NCBI RefSeq assembly: GCF_002994745.2
Contig: NC_037092.1
Location: 68,423,823 to 68,487,822 of the forward strand
Reading direction: 5' to 3'
From: Rosa chinensis
Lineage: Eukaryota > Streptophyta > Magnoliopsida > Rosales > Rosaceae
DNA length: 64,000 bases
Below are positions 1-10,348 of this stretch, piece after piece. Both the position numbers and the translations under genes were made by a program. The stretch's first letter is position 1. Each line of letters opens with the position of its first letter. The notes beneath the pieces are model-generated. The model saw nothing but the letters and a program-made list of their open reading frames with translations, had not been told where the DNA came from and did no database searches.

Positions 1-1158
1 CAAAAGGTTCTTGCTATGCTTATTCCTCTACATAATATGCAGGATGAGTTTATATGGGGTCCTTCAAGCTCTGTGAAATTCACTATCCAAGCTCTGTGAA
101 ATTCACTATTGAAAGTGTACTTGGCTTCAAGATCAGAATCTTCCTTCCATTCAAGGGTCCCCTTGTTATCCAAAATTTGGAAATTAAAAATTCCTCCTGA
201 AATTAAGATCTTTTGTTGGATTCTTATTAGAAATTGACTAAGAACTAGACATAGACTTTCTGTTTGCAAGAGAAACAACTGTCATTTTTTGTCATTCTTA
301 GGTGGAAACTTTTGATCATCTTTTTAAGAACTATTCTTTTTCATTATAGGTTTGGAATCTTTCTTCTCACTCTCATACTCATTTACTATGGAATGGTGGT
401 TTTATTGATTGGTTACAGTATCTGTGTAATAATCCTGATATTCCCTCTGAGATTATATCTCAGAATTTATTCATTACTTGTCTATGGAACTCAAGAAACA
501 TATTAGTCTTTCAGCAGATCGTTCATTCCCCAATTCAAACCTTTTATGAGGCTGCTTGTTTTGGAACTAGTTACTATCAGGCTAATCCTCATATTCCTAA
601 AAAAAAAGTATAAGTTATTTCATATAAAATGGCAACATCCTAATTCTCATATGTTTAAACTGGATTTTGATGATTCTGTGAGAAATGGTGTGGCTTCTAC
701 CAGCTTTGCGATTCGGAATGAAGATGGTAATCCAATCATTGCTGCTTCAGAGAAAATTGGTCAAGTAGGAGTCCTAATTGCTGAAGTAACTGCTCTATGA
801 GATGATTTAAGTTCTGCCATTCTAAATCATCTTACTCATCTTTGGGTTGTGGGTAACTCAAAAAGTTCTCAATGACTGTGTGCTTAACAAGATTTCAACT
901 CTTTGGAGAATTAAACTGCTTGTGTAGGACATTCGTCTCTTGGCTCATCAATTTCAGTTCATTCAGTATAGACATATTTTCTGAGAAGATAATTTTATTG
1001 CTGACAAGTTAACTGACCTTGGTCATGAGAGAATTATCCATGCAGTGTGATTTTCTTGTCTCCTCGTCTCTATGTTCCTAATGTTCCATCTTGATCAGCT
1101 GGACGAGGGGTGTTTGTGGGTTTTTGTTGTAGTTTTTATTTTCTTGTATAAAAAAAAA
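1..1158 (+). pseudogene. LINE ORF2 C-terminal remnant (zf-RVT plus RNase H-like)
   Basis: Broken reading frames on the plus strand resemble the end of a plant LINE-type ORF2. A zinc-binding reverse-transcriptase segment (IWKLKIPPEIKIFCWILIRN, 175-235) is followed by an RNase H-like stretch near 630-800 (KLDFDDSVRNG, then IRNEDGNPIIAASEKIG). Several stops and frame changes separate these pieces, so it is not functional. The sequence ends in an A-run at 1149-1159, consistent with a LINE tail. The upstream reverse-transcriptase core lies outside the window. The same architecture recurs at 33.4-35.0 kb. Confidence 0.7.
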
Positions 1159-1351
1159 ACTAAATACTAGTAACTTACTGTACTTTGCTCCCTAAAACAG
1201 TTCAGTCTTTCACATTTTAATTTAAATAGAATACTCCTTATTCTCTCAATTTCTCACCCAATAGGTCTAAAATATCTATTATACCCCTCAATTCCTTTTT
1301 TGTCTCTCTTTTTATTTTTTCTGCTTACCTCTTCTTTCTCTTCCACCATTG

Positions 1352-1396
<45 letters not shown>

Positions 1397-4049
1397 AAAT
1401 CTCAGCTCTCTCTCTCTCTCTCTTTCTCCTCTGTCTATGACTGGGTGGTTGGGCTTTGAGAGAGAGCTGTTGTTTCAAAAATATTTTTGAAATAGTCCAA
1501 ATTATTCTAAAAAAGAACAAATTCTAATCATCTCAATTTGAGAGGCAGCGTTTGTCAAAGGTTTGAGTTGAAGCAGGAAACTTTGGCTAAGAGGATTACT
1601 TCTAATGTCTGAGTATAAGTCCGGTGAGGCCTGTGATCTGGACACTGGTGTTCTAGATATAAAAAAACTGGTGGTCTGGTGTCGAAGGTCTAGGATAATC
1701 TTCCGATCTAATCTGGATCTGGGAGCGGTGATCAGTTAATACCAGGCAACGTACTGGTCTTGTCGTCATCTTATAGAGGTCTGGCAGTGAAGATGAATGA
1801 GGTGATGGTGGCCTGGATCGTGGTCTTGTCGATCACGATCTCTTCTGTAAAGATTCGATATGGGTCGTTGGCAAGGTAATCTGAAGACGTATTCCAAAAG
1901 TGTTCTCATCTGGAAGAGATGACTAAGGACGTGGTGATCAATCGCAGCGAGGAGGAGGATGCCTGACTTGAATCATATACTCTCGCAAGCGTACAAATCG
2001 TGTCAAGTAAGGGAAGTATTTGAACATTAGTTTATCGTACCTCGGGGATTAGGTGTTGGACCTAACCAAGATAATTGGCGGTAGGATACTAAAAGCACAC
2101 AAGACAAATATAAAGTAAAATAAAACCTACAAACAATCAAGGCACCAAGCCTTGGCGATGCTTGGCTTAGCTCACACCAAGCCTATATATTCAAAGTCAC
2201 TAACTTATAGCCTCAAGACGGGTATACACAAATGAGTCGATGGATTTAATGTTTGAGAGTTGATTTGAACTTAACAAAAAGTAATAAAATGCAAAGTGAT
2301 TAATAAAAATGCAAGAAAATTAAACTAGAAAAGTGTGACCAATATAATGAGAATGCCGGGTGCTAGGGAGGTTTCTTCACCCAAATCTTATGTGTCAGAA
2401 GCTAATCTAATGTAGATGCAAATTTCCTACTTTGGCGGTAGTCGTATCTAAGGCGGTTCAAGGCTCAAGGACCGAAATTCCCTTTCATGGTATTCCTACT
2501 CCGGTTCAAGGGTTGTAGGAACTCCCTTGGCATGACTTAGAGCCGGTTCAAGGGTCTCTAATTCACATCAAGAGGCTTAAAGATCAAGGAATTATACTAC
2601 TATGTGACCCCTCGAATATGAAATTGAAGGTTTCTAGCTTAGGAATTAAAGGGGGTCAAGCCTCTAACTCCGTCCTAGACATGCTCAAAATACACACCCT
2701 AGAGTTGGCTAGGCTCCTAGACATGTATTTTAACCCAACAAAAATAAATATAAGCATCTATCATATGAAAATTGCATCATTACATTAAAATAAGCATTCT
2801 TTACACAAGATTTGGACTAGGGTACACAACCCTAGCCTCCAAAGACAAAACTACTCACTACCCATCATTAAACAAACATCAATATACATAATTTCAAGAG
2901 GAACAAAGTGAAGAGAAGTAGGAGTAACAAGAACAAGCCACAAATTGCTATAAAGCAATTATCACTAGCCTTGATTTATGGCTCCCCACTTTTACCCAAA
3001 TTTGATGATGATGAAGCTCTTGATGCTTGGGCTTCTCCTATGAATTTTGTGATATTGATGAAGCTTTTTGGTGGAGTAGTGAAGAAAATGTAGAAAAATG
3101 GGTTGGTGGTGGGGTGTTCTTGGTGAGGAGAAGGAAAGATGAGAAGATAGAATTTTGGTGAGGTTGTGTGGTTTTTGGTGAGGAGAAGAAGAGAAATGAT
3201 GGAGATGGGGTCTGATGGATTTTTTTGGTGTGTGGCTGTTGCAGAAGTGAGAGGAGTAATAGGGTGTGCCGCTGTTTTCGTGAGTAAGAGGAAAGGTTGG
3301 GATAAGGTCTGCCACGTGCTAGCATGGCAGTGGGCAAGGAGAAAAGAAAGGGTGGTCTGGCACGTGCAGGAGAAGCAAAATATCTTATGTTGGCTGCCAT
3401 GTGTAGGCATGTAATTGGCACAGAATAATTAAACAACAATCAAAGATTGCTGCACGTCATGGCTGGGGTTAATTAATCAAACCGTTGGTTAATTAATTAA
3501 ATTATTGGTTAATTAAATAAATCAGCCAATGATTAGTCAATTAATTATTTTTTTCTTCTTCGAACATAAAGCACATTAGAAGATATCATCTTGAAATACT
3601 CGGATTTGACTTCCTCACTCATGTTGACTATGGCTGACCATGTCGATAACTTCGTCTTTTCGTCGGTAATTCCAATTAGCTCCATTTTCGCACGATTTCA
3701 TCCGAAATCCACAACTCCGCTTATTTACTAAAAAAAAATAAAAAATAGATTAATTACATAATAAATTGGTTTGGAGATTAGCTTAATTATATTATTTTAG
3801 ATATAATTACACGTATATAAATGCATGTTGGGTGAGAAATTGAAATATTGGGTGAGAAATTGAATAAGTCAAAAAAAAAATATAAGTCAAAAATTTATAT
3901 ACGTGTATAATTACGTGAGGGGCATATAATACATATTTTTGACTTATTGGGTGAGAAATTGGAATAACACTTGTTACTGTTTAATATAGAAGGTGAGAGA
4001 CGTCTGAACTGTTTTAGGGAGCAAATATAGGGGGTAAATAGTATTTAGT
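1159..4049. mobile_element. MULE-like terminal-inverted-repeat element, non-autonomous
   Basis: The ends are inverted repeats: ACTAAATACTA at 1159 matches the reverse complement of 4039-4049. A longer 22-bp block at 1184-1205 is exactly inverted at 4004-4025. A weaker match continues inward through the 'tttctcacccaata' blocks (about 1250 and 3945). A-runs flank both ends, so the element appears to have inserted in the A-tail of the preceding LINE; the duplicated A-rich target cannot be measured exactly. Inside are a (CT)n tract (1353-1392), a short repeat of 'attgggtgagaaattg' (around 3830, 3850 and 3946), and no recognisable transposase. ORF-like stretches at 2900-3440 lack any family I recognise. 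Confidence 0.65.
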
Positions 4050-4139
4050 CTAAAAAAAAAAAGCTGTACATGAAAAATATGACATTGAGTCATGAGTTGT
4101 GAAGTTGGTTTAATCGGTTTTGGTTGGTGGAGTCGAAAT

Positions 4140-4273
4140 AAAGGCGTGAGGGGAACACATTGGTGGGAATTCATTGGCTACAGTGGTCTGCTCAATCTCG
4201 TGGAAAATTACAAAGTGGATTGGGTATCAAGGAGTTTGTAGATTTTAATCGAGCTTTGGCAGTGTTGTGTTGG
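4140..4273 (+). pseudogene. LINE ORF2 fragment
   Basis: A plus-strand fragment translates as IHWLQWSAQSRGKLQSGLG, then IKEFVDFNRAL. This is the conserved 'GGLGxRdlxxFNxALLAKxxWR' region that follows the reverse transcriptase of plant LINEs. It stops where the copia LTR begins at about 4274. It is far too short to function. Confidence 0.5.
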
Positions 4274-4719
4274 TGATTTTTTTTTCATTCCTAGAATCTA
4301 GCAAACACTGATTCTGACACGATCATGTTAACTTAATGAGCAAACCAAGATCGTTTCACAAAATGCATAAACACAACCAAATGATCAATACAATATGAGC
4401 TAGAATACAACAAGAGGATATGCATCACTTGCTTCAGGCACAACAGCCATTCCTTCAAAAGTAGTAGCAACACAGCTATTCAACACAAATAATCCAAGCT
4501 CCAAAACTTCAAGCAGCCACACACAAGAAATCTTCTACTCAACTATGTGTTTAACTCCTTTCTATGGGGTAGGACTGAATGTTTTGTCACATAGTGAATA
4601 GGGACTTCAAGCACCTATATATACAAGCTAGATAGGTATTCCCATAAAAGAATATTTGATTCTAGCCAATGAGTTATTTCTGAAAGATGCTATAATTATC
4701 ATATCAACTAATTAGATAT
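4274..4719 (-). repeat. Copia 1 LTR, outer part
   Basis: This is the outer 446 bp of the copia LTR, ending at the gypsy insertion point with the target sequence GATAT (4715-4719). The LTR resumes at 9587. No second LTR copy is visible in the window, so the assignment rests on position, the polypurine tract at 9751 and the target duplication of the inserted element. Confidence 0.55.
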
Positions 4720-4863
4720 TGTACATACATGTACATTTGCAAACATAATTAGCTATAATGGGCCACGCTCGTTGTACCGCCAAAGGTACTAATTCCAACT
4801 AAAGGAATGACATGCAGACACACCGCTAGGCAGGCTACAGCCTCAGCGTCGGACCACCTCCAG
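4720..4863 (+). repeat. Truncated 5' LTR of the gypsy derivative
   Basis: Matches the first 144 bp of the intact LTR at 9066. Differences seen by eye are t/c near position 12, t/c near 113 and g/a near 132. It ends abruptly at CCTCCAG, where internal sequence begins, which marks a deletion junction. Confidence 0.8.
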
Positions 4864-7351
4864 TTGGGGCAGGCACGACGTCTGTCTCCGGCAGGATACT
4901 CTCAGCCGGCGGCGCGTCAGGCTGTGACGCTTTGGCGAAGTCAATGGCGCCCTTCCGCTTCAGCATGTCTATGTTTGCACGGGCCCCAACCTTCGCCGAC
5001 TCGGTCATCGCCTTCTTAAACTCCGCCGATTGCTTGAACGCCTCAACAGCGGCGGCCGCAGCGGTACTCCCTTCAGCCCTCAGCCGGGTAACCTCACCCC
5101 CCAGCCGCTTCACTTCAGTCATTCTGTCGGCGGACTCCCGCTGCACAATAATGAGTTTTTTATCCTTGGCGGCTATCCGCTCCTGCAGCAGGACGATGTC
5201 TTGCTCCAACTTGGAGACATATTCATTCCTCTCCAAGTCCCGCTCAATGGCTACGTTGAGCTTACCGCGGACGTCGGCATAATCACATTCCGCCTTGGCA
5301 AGCCCCCGCTCTACCTCCGCCAGTCGCTCCTTCGCCTCCGCCAACTCCCTCTACAGACCTTGGATTTCCTCCCTGAGCTCCCCCTCAATCAGGGGCCGCT
5401 TCGACGCCGCCACGAACATGTCGTGCAGTCCCGCCGATATTTGACCAAACGCCGAGCTGAAAGGCGATTGGTCAATTACCGTGGGGCGCGAGATACCCGC
5501 TAGGCCGCCGAACCCTAGCCGTTCGCATAGATGGAAGAGGAACTCCCGCTCACCATCTGTCATGAACGCAGCATACTCGGCAAACGAGTCCAGCTCACTA
5601 ACGGCGGGCGGCTCTCCCTCCACCGCAACAGTTTTCGAAGGAACTTGTCGAGCCTTCTTCTGTCGGCGGGCCCCAATCACCTCCACCTCCTCTCCCTCTT
5701 CCTCGTCAGGAGAATCAACCTGCCGGCGTTTTCTCTCCAGCGCCTTTTGGGTCCCGGCGGCGGTCCTCGTCACCCTCACTGGCGGCTCCTCCCTTGTCAC
5801 AATGACACTATCCACCGGTTGCACCACCTTCCCCTTTTGAGGGCCACGCCTGTGGGCAGGCATCCGCTCCTTCTGTTGCCCAGCTGCAACGCTTCCCCTC
5901 TCCCCGCCAGCCGCTTCGGTCCCCGCCTGCACTACCGGCAGACCATCCTCACCAAGATGGGAGTGGTGCGGCATAGGCAGCACCATAGGAACCTCGGACT
6001 GACTCAGCGCCAATGTCTCGGGGTTCACCAGCGTCTGCTGGGCCGCCAGCCCCTCGGCGTACATGGCCTCCAGAAAGTTGTCTATCTCCGCGCGGTCCAT
6101 GGCCTTTTCAAAAGCGTCGCGACTTGATTTATTACCCGGCGGGGTTTCTAAAAAAAAAAAAAAAAAACTACCAGTCAGTCCGGATCACACCTAAAAAAAA
6201 AAAAAAGAGAAAACGGCTTGGCTGAGATTTTTTTTCACCAATGGAACGCGTTAACCGCTGGTCGACTAGCAACTCCCAACCGGTCAGAAGTCGGAAATCC
6301 AGCAAGTTGCGGTTCCGCCAGCAACCTCTGATCCTCGCTACGTGACACTCTTCTTCGCCCGTTAGCGTGTACCGCAGTCCCGCTGCACAAAAACGGTAAT
6401 CGTTAGTGAGAATACAAGTGCAAATACGTGAACCCGCCAACTACATTCAGCGGAAACATGTTACCAACCTCGAATGGGTTGGAACTCCGACTTAATCCTA
6501 AATGTCGGCCCTTCCTCGTTCGACCTGGCATGATACTCCCAACCCTCTGTGGCGACGCAGAAGGTCCCCCGCCAGTAGGACATTGAGTCCCTTAGATTCT
6601 CGATCAGCTTGGGCGCTCCCTGCCGGCGGCTCAAGTTCACTTGCCCTTTGCAACCTCGGCGCTTCACGTACACCAGCTCATAGAAGTGAAGCACTTCCGC
6701 CACAGTAGGCCCCTCGCACCCGGACAACCGCCAAAGTGAGTTCATGGCCAACATCAACCACCACATGTTGGGGCAAATCTGACCAAAGGCAAGGCCAAAT
6801 TCGCACACCAGGATTTGGAGATTTGGCACTAGCGGGAATGTCACTCCTTGGCGGAATATCGCCTCATGAACGGCAGCAAATCCCGCCGGGAGAATCGAGG
6901 CCTTCCCATCCGCTGTCGGCGGGCGCAGCTTCACAGAGCCCGGCAACCGGAACGTCTGCTTCATTCGGTTAACAGCAGCGGCATCCATCCGCCCTCCTGC
7001 CTCGTCGACGGCGGTGCCATCCGAGAGGAACCACGCCGACTCAGCATTCTGCCCCGCTACTTCTCCTTCTCCAGCGGAGCCGCTAGCAGCACTGTTGCTC
7101 GCCAAACGCTCATCGTGCCTAGCTTTGGCAGCAGCGGCCTCACCCGCCATTGAGCTCTTTGGACGCGAACCACGACCCATAGCTACTTCCCAGGGGATGG
7201 TCTGTAGTGGCTCAACTTCTAGCGGTTCTGGCAGTGAGGTTCCTGCATGGGCAGACGGACGCAACGAATCAATAAAAATCCTATCCGCCGCGCTGAACGA
7301 CACGTCAGACCCGGAATCCTCACTGCTCGAAATCTCTATGACATTAGCCAT
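4835..7351 (-). pseudogene. Antisense accessory gene of gypsy element (Transposase_28-like plus coiled coil)
   Basis: A three-exon gene on the strand opposite to the LTRs. Exon 1 (7351 to about 6469) begins MANVIEISSSEDSGSD. It carries a region (ILPAGFAAVHEAIFRQGV, then NMWWLMLAMNSLWRL) like the Pfam 'putative gypsy type transposon' family (PF04195). Exon 2 is 6382-6239 (acceptor TTTGTGCAG, donor GTGAAA). Exon 3 runs from 6147 to 4835 and includes ETPPGNKSSRDAF, an acidic/basic linker and a long Lys/Glu-rich coiled coil (about 5344-4930). Exons 2 and 3 join in frame. One in-frame TAG at 5351-5353 interrupts exon 3. The last ten codons read into the truncated LTR, so the native C-terminus has been lost. 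The function of this family is unknown to me. Base composition is much richer in GC than the flanks. Confidence 0.65.
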
Positions 7352-8121
7352 CCCAAACCCTAAAACCCACATCAGTTAGCACAAACACAGATCTAGCCTA
7401 TTCTTACATCAATTATAGCCAAGGGCATCAAGAACAAAACCCAGAAAATGCCAAAATACGAACAAACACACTCAACCCAGATTCGGCCATCTAAATCCCT
7501 AAGCACTAACGCTTTGCCAACCATAATTCAACCCCCCCCCCTTCCCCCCAAAATCTCATTTTACACCTCAGAACACGCCCAACAAAACCAGCAATCATCC
7601 CAGAAAGACAAAAACAAGACCCAGAAAATAGCAGACCCACTGAAACAAAAAAAAAAAAAGGGGGGAAATCCAGATACCAACCTCGGTGATGAAGTCTACG
7701 ACACAGTGGTGCACAGTAATCTTAGGGGGCTGCGATCGTCGTCTCTCCGGGAACGGTATACCCAAGCTTCGGCAAACTCTTTCTTCGGTCTCGGACAAAC
7801 AGAGCTTGAAGACGATGACTAGGTTTTCAAATTTTCACAAAGTGGTGAAATCTCCCAAGGTTCCTCCCCCTCCTTTTATGTCAGCGTCAACGCGTCCTAA
7901 GCCGTCCGCTTCATAACGACATCACATACCAGCCGTACACGTGTCGTAAGTCTCTACTCACTCTCCGGAGTACCCGAGGCGTCACCTCGGTTACGAAACC
8001 CACATTTACTATCATTAAGTGCAAGAAGACGGACAGGCTTAGGAGACAAGCCTACGCACGCTAACCCTCTATGGGTTCGACGCGTGTTAACCACCACGGG
8101 GACGACTTCACAATACCGTCC

Positions 8122-8466
8122 GAAGTCTCCACTGAGCGAAACCCCGCCAGCGGAACTTCTCACTTGTTATCTTCCAAGTGACGAAGTCTCCCCTGAGCGA
8201 AACCCCGCCAGCGGAACTTCTCAATGGTTATCTTCCAAGTGATGAAGTCTCCGCTGAGCGAAACCCCGCCAGCGGAACTTCTCACTGGTTATCTTCCAAG
8301 TGATGAAGTCTCCGCTGAGCGAAACCCCGCCAGCGGAACTTCTCACTTGTTATCTTCCAAGTGATGAAGTCTCCGCTGAGTGAAACCCCGCCAGCGGAAC
8401 TTCTCACTTGTTATCTTCCAAGAGACGAAATCTCCGCTGAGAAAAACTCCGCCAGCAGAACTTCTC
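8122..8466 (+). repeat. 61-bp tandem repeat, 5.6 copies, hairpin-forming
   Basis: Five 61-bp units start at 8122, 8183, 8244, 8305 and 8366, followed by a degenerate partial unit from 8427. Each unit begins GAAGTCTCC and includes GCGAAACCCCGCCAGCGG. In units 3-5, TCCGCTG and CAGCGGA form a 7-bp stem around a 13-nt loop. GAAGT and ACTTC extend it to 12 bp with one bulged C. Units 1 and 2 carry one change in the left arm. The array lies between the antisense gene's 5' end and the polypurine tract. Confidence 0.9.
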
Positions 8467-9065
8467 CCTATACCGTCCTGCAAGCCAGGTATCTTCCGCT
8501 GTACACCTCTGGCGGAACCCACTTTCATCTTGCAAACTGCGTGCTTTGTTTAAACGCAATGTCGTTCAAACAAAATACCGCCAGGCACGTCTGCCGGACA
8601 CTGCTTCCTGCTACATTTAGCGGGAGGATATCCGCCTAAACGCGTATCCCAAGGCCACGCCTCTCTGACAACGTCCGCCACGCGGCGTTACCGTCAGACC
8701 GTCCCTACGGGACACGGGGACTAGTCAACAGTCTACGACGGCCCTGATCAGGCACGTTGACCCCCGTCATCTGGGTGCTAAACGTTGGGCTCGCTACCCA
8801 ACACCCTCTGCTCCGTGCAGCTCCCCCTCAACAAACAACTTGTCGACCATCCGGAGGTCTATCTTAGCCGGGGAGTGGGGGACTCCCTGGGGGGCCCAGC
8901 AGGGGCCCACCCGAAAGGGTATAAAGCGTTTGCTCAGTAAAACCAACGGTTGACAACGCACTGACGCTAATTATGCTCTTGCAAGTCTAGCAGAAGAAAA
9001 CGCTTCAAACCGCCGAACAACTCCCCAACCAAGATTGCCCTCCTTGACTGGGGACTTGGGGGACT

Positions 9066-9581
9066 TGTACATACATGCACATTTGCAAACATAATTAGCT
9101 ATAATGGGCCACGCTCGTTGTACCGCCAAAGGTACTAATTCCAACTAAAGGAATGACATGCAGACACACCGCCAGGCAGGCTACAGCCTCAGCGTCAGAC
9201 CACCTCCAGATCACCGCCGACGCGCCGCCACGCGCCACGCCAAGATGGTATCAGAAGCTTCTGAAACTGGGAACTGAAACATATCAGTCCCACATCAAAA
9301 ACAAAGAGAAGATCAACCTCTTCCTCACCTATAAAAGGTTCTCTCCTCTCTCCTCATTAATGACGCATTCAATACTTATCTACTGTTACTTTGTCAACAC
9401 AAATACATTGACTAACTTAGGCATCGGAGAGCAGAAGACCGCCCGGCGCGGTCTCCCTCTGACGCCCATTGTATTTCACTTGACAGGTAACGGGAGCTTT
9501 GAGAACAACACAAGTACCGATCCGCTCACCGGATCAGCGTTAGCTAGGGTCTAGCTACCGCTAGACTTTTAGATATCAACA
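9066..9581 (+). repeat. Intact 3' LTR of the gypsy derivative
   Basis: A 516-bp LTR from TG to CA. A TATA box (TATAAAAGG, 9330-9338) is followed by 'cattgactaacttaggcatcggag' and 'ctctgacgcccattgt', features typical of the R/U5 part of plant gypsy LTRs. A polypurine tract abuts its left end and GATAT follows its right end. Transcription would run rightward, opposite to the antisense gene. Confidence 0.75.
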
Positions 9582-9586
9582 GATAT

Positions 9587-9750
9587 TTATCTTTATCAAA
9601 ATGGATTCCTAACCATATAAGTGACATACCAAAGCTCATTAGGTGTCTAGGTAGATAATTCATATATTTCTCATTTATTGTAATAAGTTTAATCAGTTTG
9701 TTATTTACTTAATGTAGATAATATTAGGTCCAAATAATATTTTACAATCT
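9587..9750 (-). repeat. Copia 1 LTR, inner part
   Basis: Continuation of the copia LTR after the gypsy insertion. It ends in TACA at 9750 and is followed by the minus-strand polypurine tract. With 4274-4719 it gives an LTR of about 610 bp. Confidence 0.6.
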
Positions 9751-10348
9751 CCCCTTTGGACCAATATTGTCTACATAACAACTGAACCAAGACTCATTCC
9801 AGAAAATAGCCAAAGTATGCACTGAAATATATGGTTTCTCAAGATCCATTCAGTTTCTATCAAGAACGCAGCAGCTAAAATAGAACTTGGAAATAAACAT
9901 GCTTATGTAAACATATTTGTTCCAAATTACCAATGATAACATCTGCATCTCACATGAACTACAAAACTGATATGATGAAATCAAGTGGTAAAGTATGTCA
10001 TTCTGCAGTCAACACTTGATTATAGTCCAACTAAAAATTTTGAATATCAAAATCATAATGCAAACATTATTTACTTAAGCACCAGTGGATTGCATGTTTG
10101 CCTCTTACTTAATATATGTATATTTCCATCCACTGATAATCAACAAAACTAAAATAGTAGCAATCAAATATTTTCAAAATAAGATCAAGCTGTGAAACAA
10201 TATATCTGGAAATACCTCAAGCTTTATTCATTTGACCAAAATATGAATACATATTGTTTCTTACATGAACTGCAAACTGAAATAAAATTGAAACTTTCAA
10301 ACTAAGAAACTGAAAACATAATCTTTATGACTTTTGCTCTTTCTGAAC

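Larger units (their letters stand above)
4720..9581 (+). mobile_element. Gypsy-derived LTR element, internally deleted, inside a copia LTR
   Basis: Bounded by TG (4720) and CA (9581) and flanked by the 5-bp direct repeat GATAT (4715-4719 and 9582-9586). A 144-bp piece of LTR at 4720-4863 repeats at 9066-9209 with three differences by eye. The right LTR is complete, 516 bp, and is preceded by a G-rich polypurine tract (about 9043-9065). The left LTR stops at 4863 and joins directly to internal sequence, so the rest of the left LTR and all gag-pol are gone. What remains is an antisense spliced gene (4835-7351), a 61-bp tandem repeat (8122-8466) and GC-rich leader-like DNA (8470-9060). Confidence 0.8.

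Noticed and set aside
4932..7379. Long plus-strand ORFs in the gypsy derivative
   Set aside because: They mirror the GC-rich antisense gene and show no domain; the minus-strand frames carry the recognisable regions.
8122..8466. CRISPR-like spacing of repeats
   Set aside because: Units are contiguous 61-bp copies without unique spacers, inside a plant retroelement.
9262..9340. USE-like GTCCCACATC upstream of a TATA box in the gypsy LTR, as for an snRNA gene
   Set aside because: The spacing is about 50 bp and no snRNA follows; TCCCACATC is common in plant LTR promoters.
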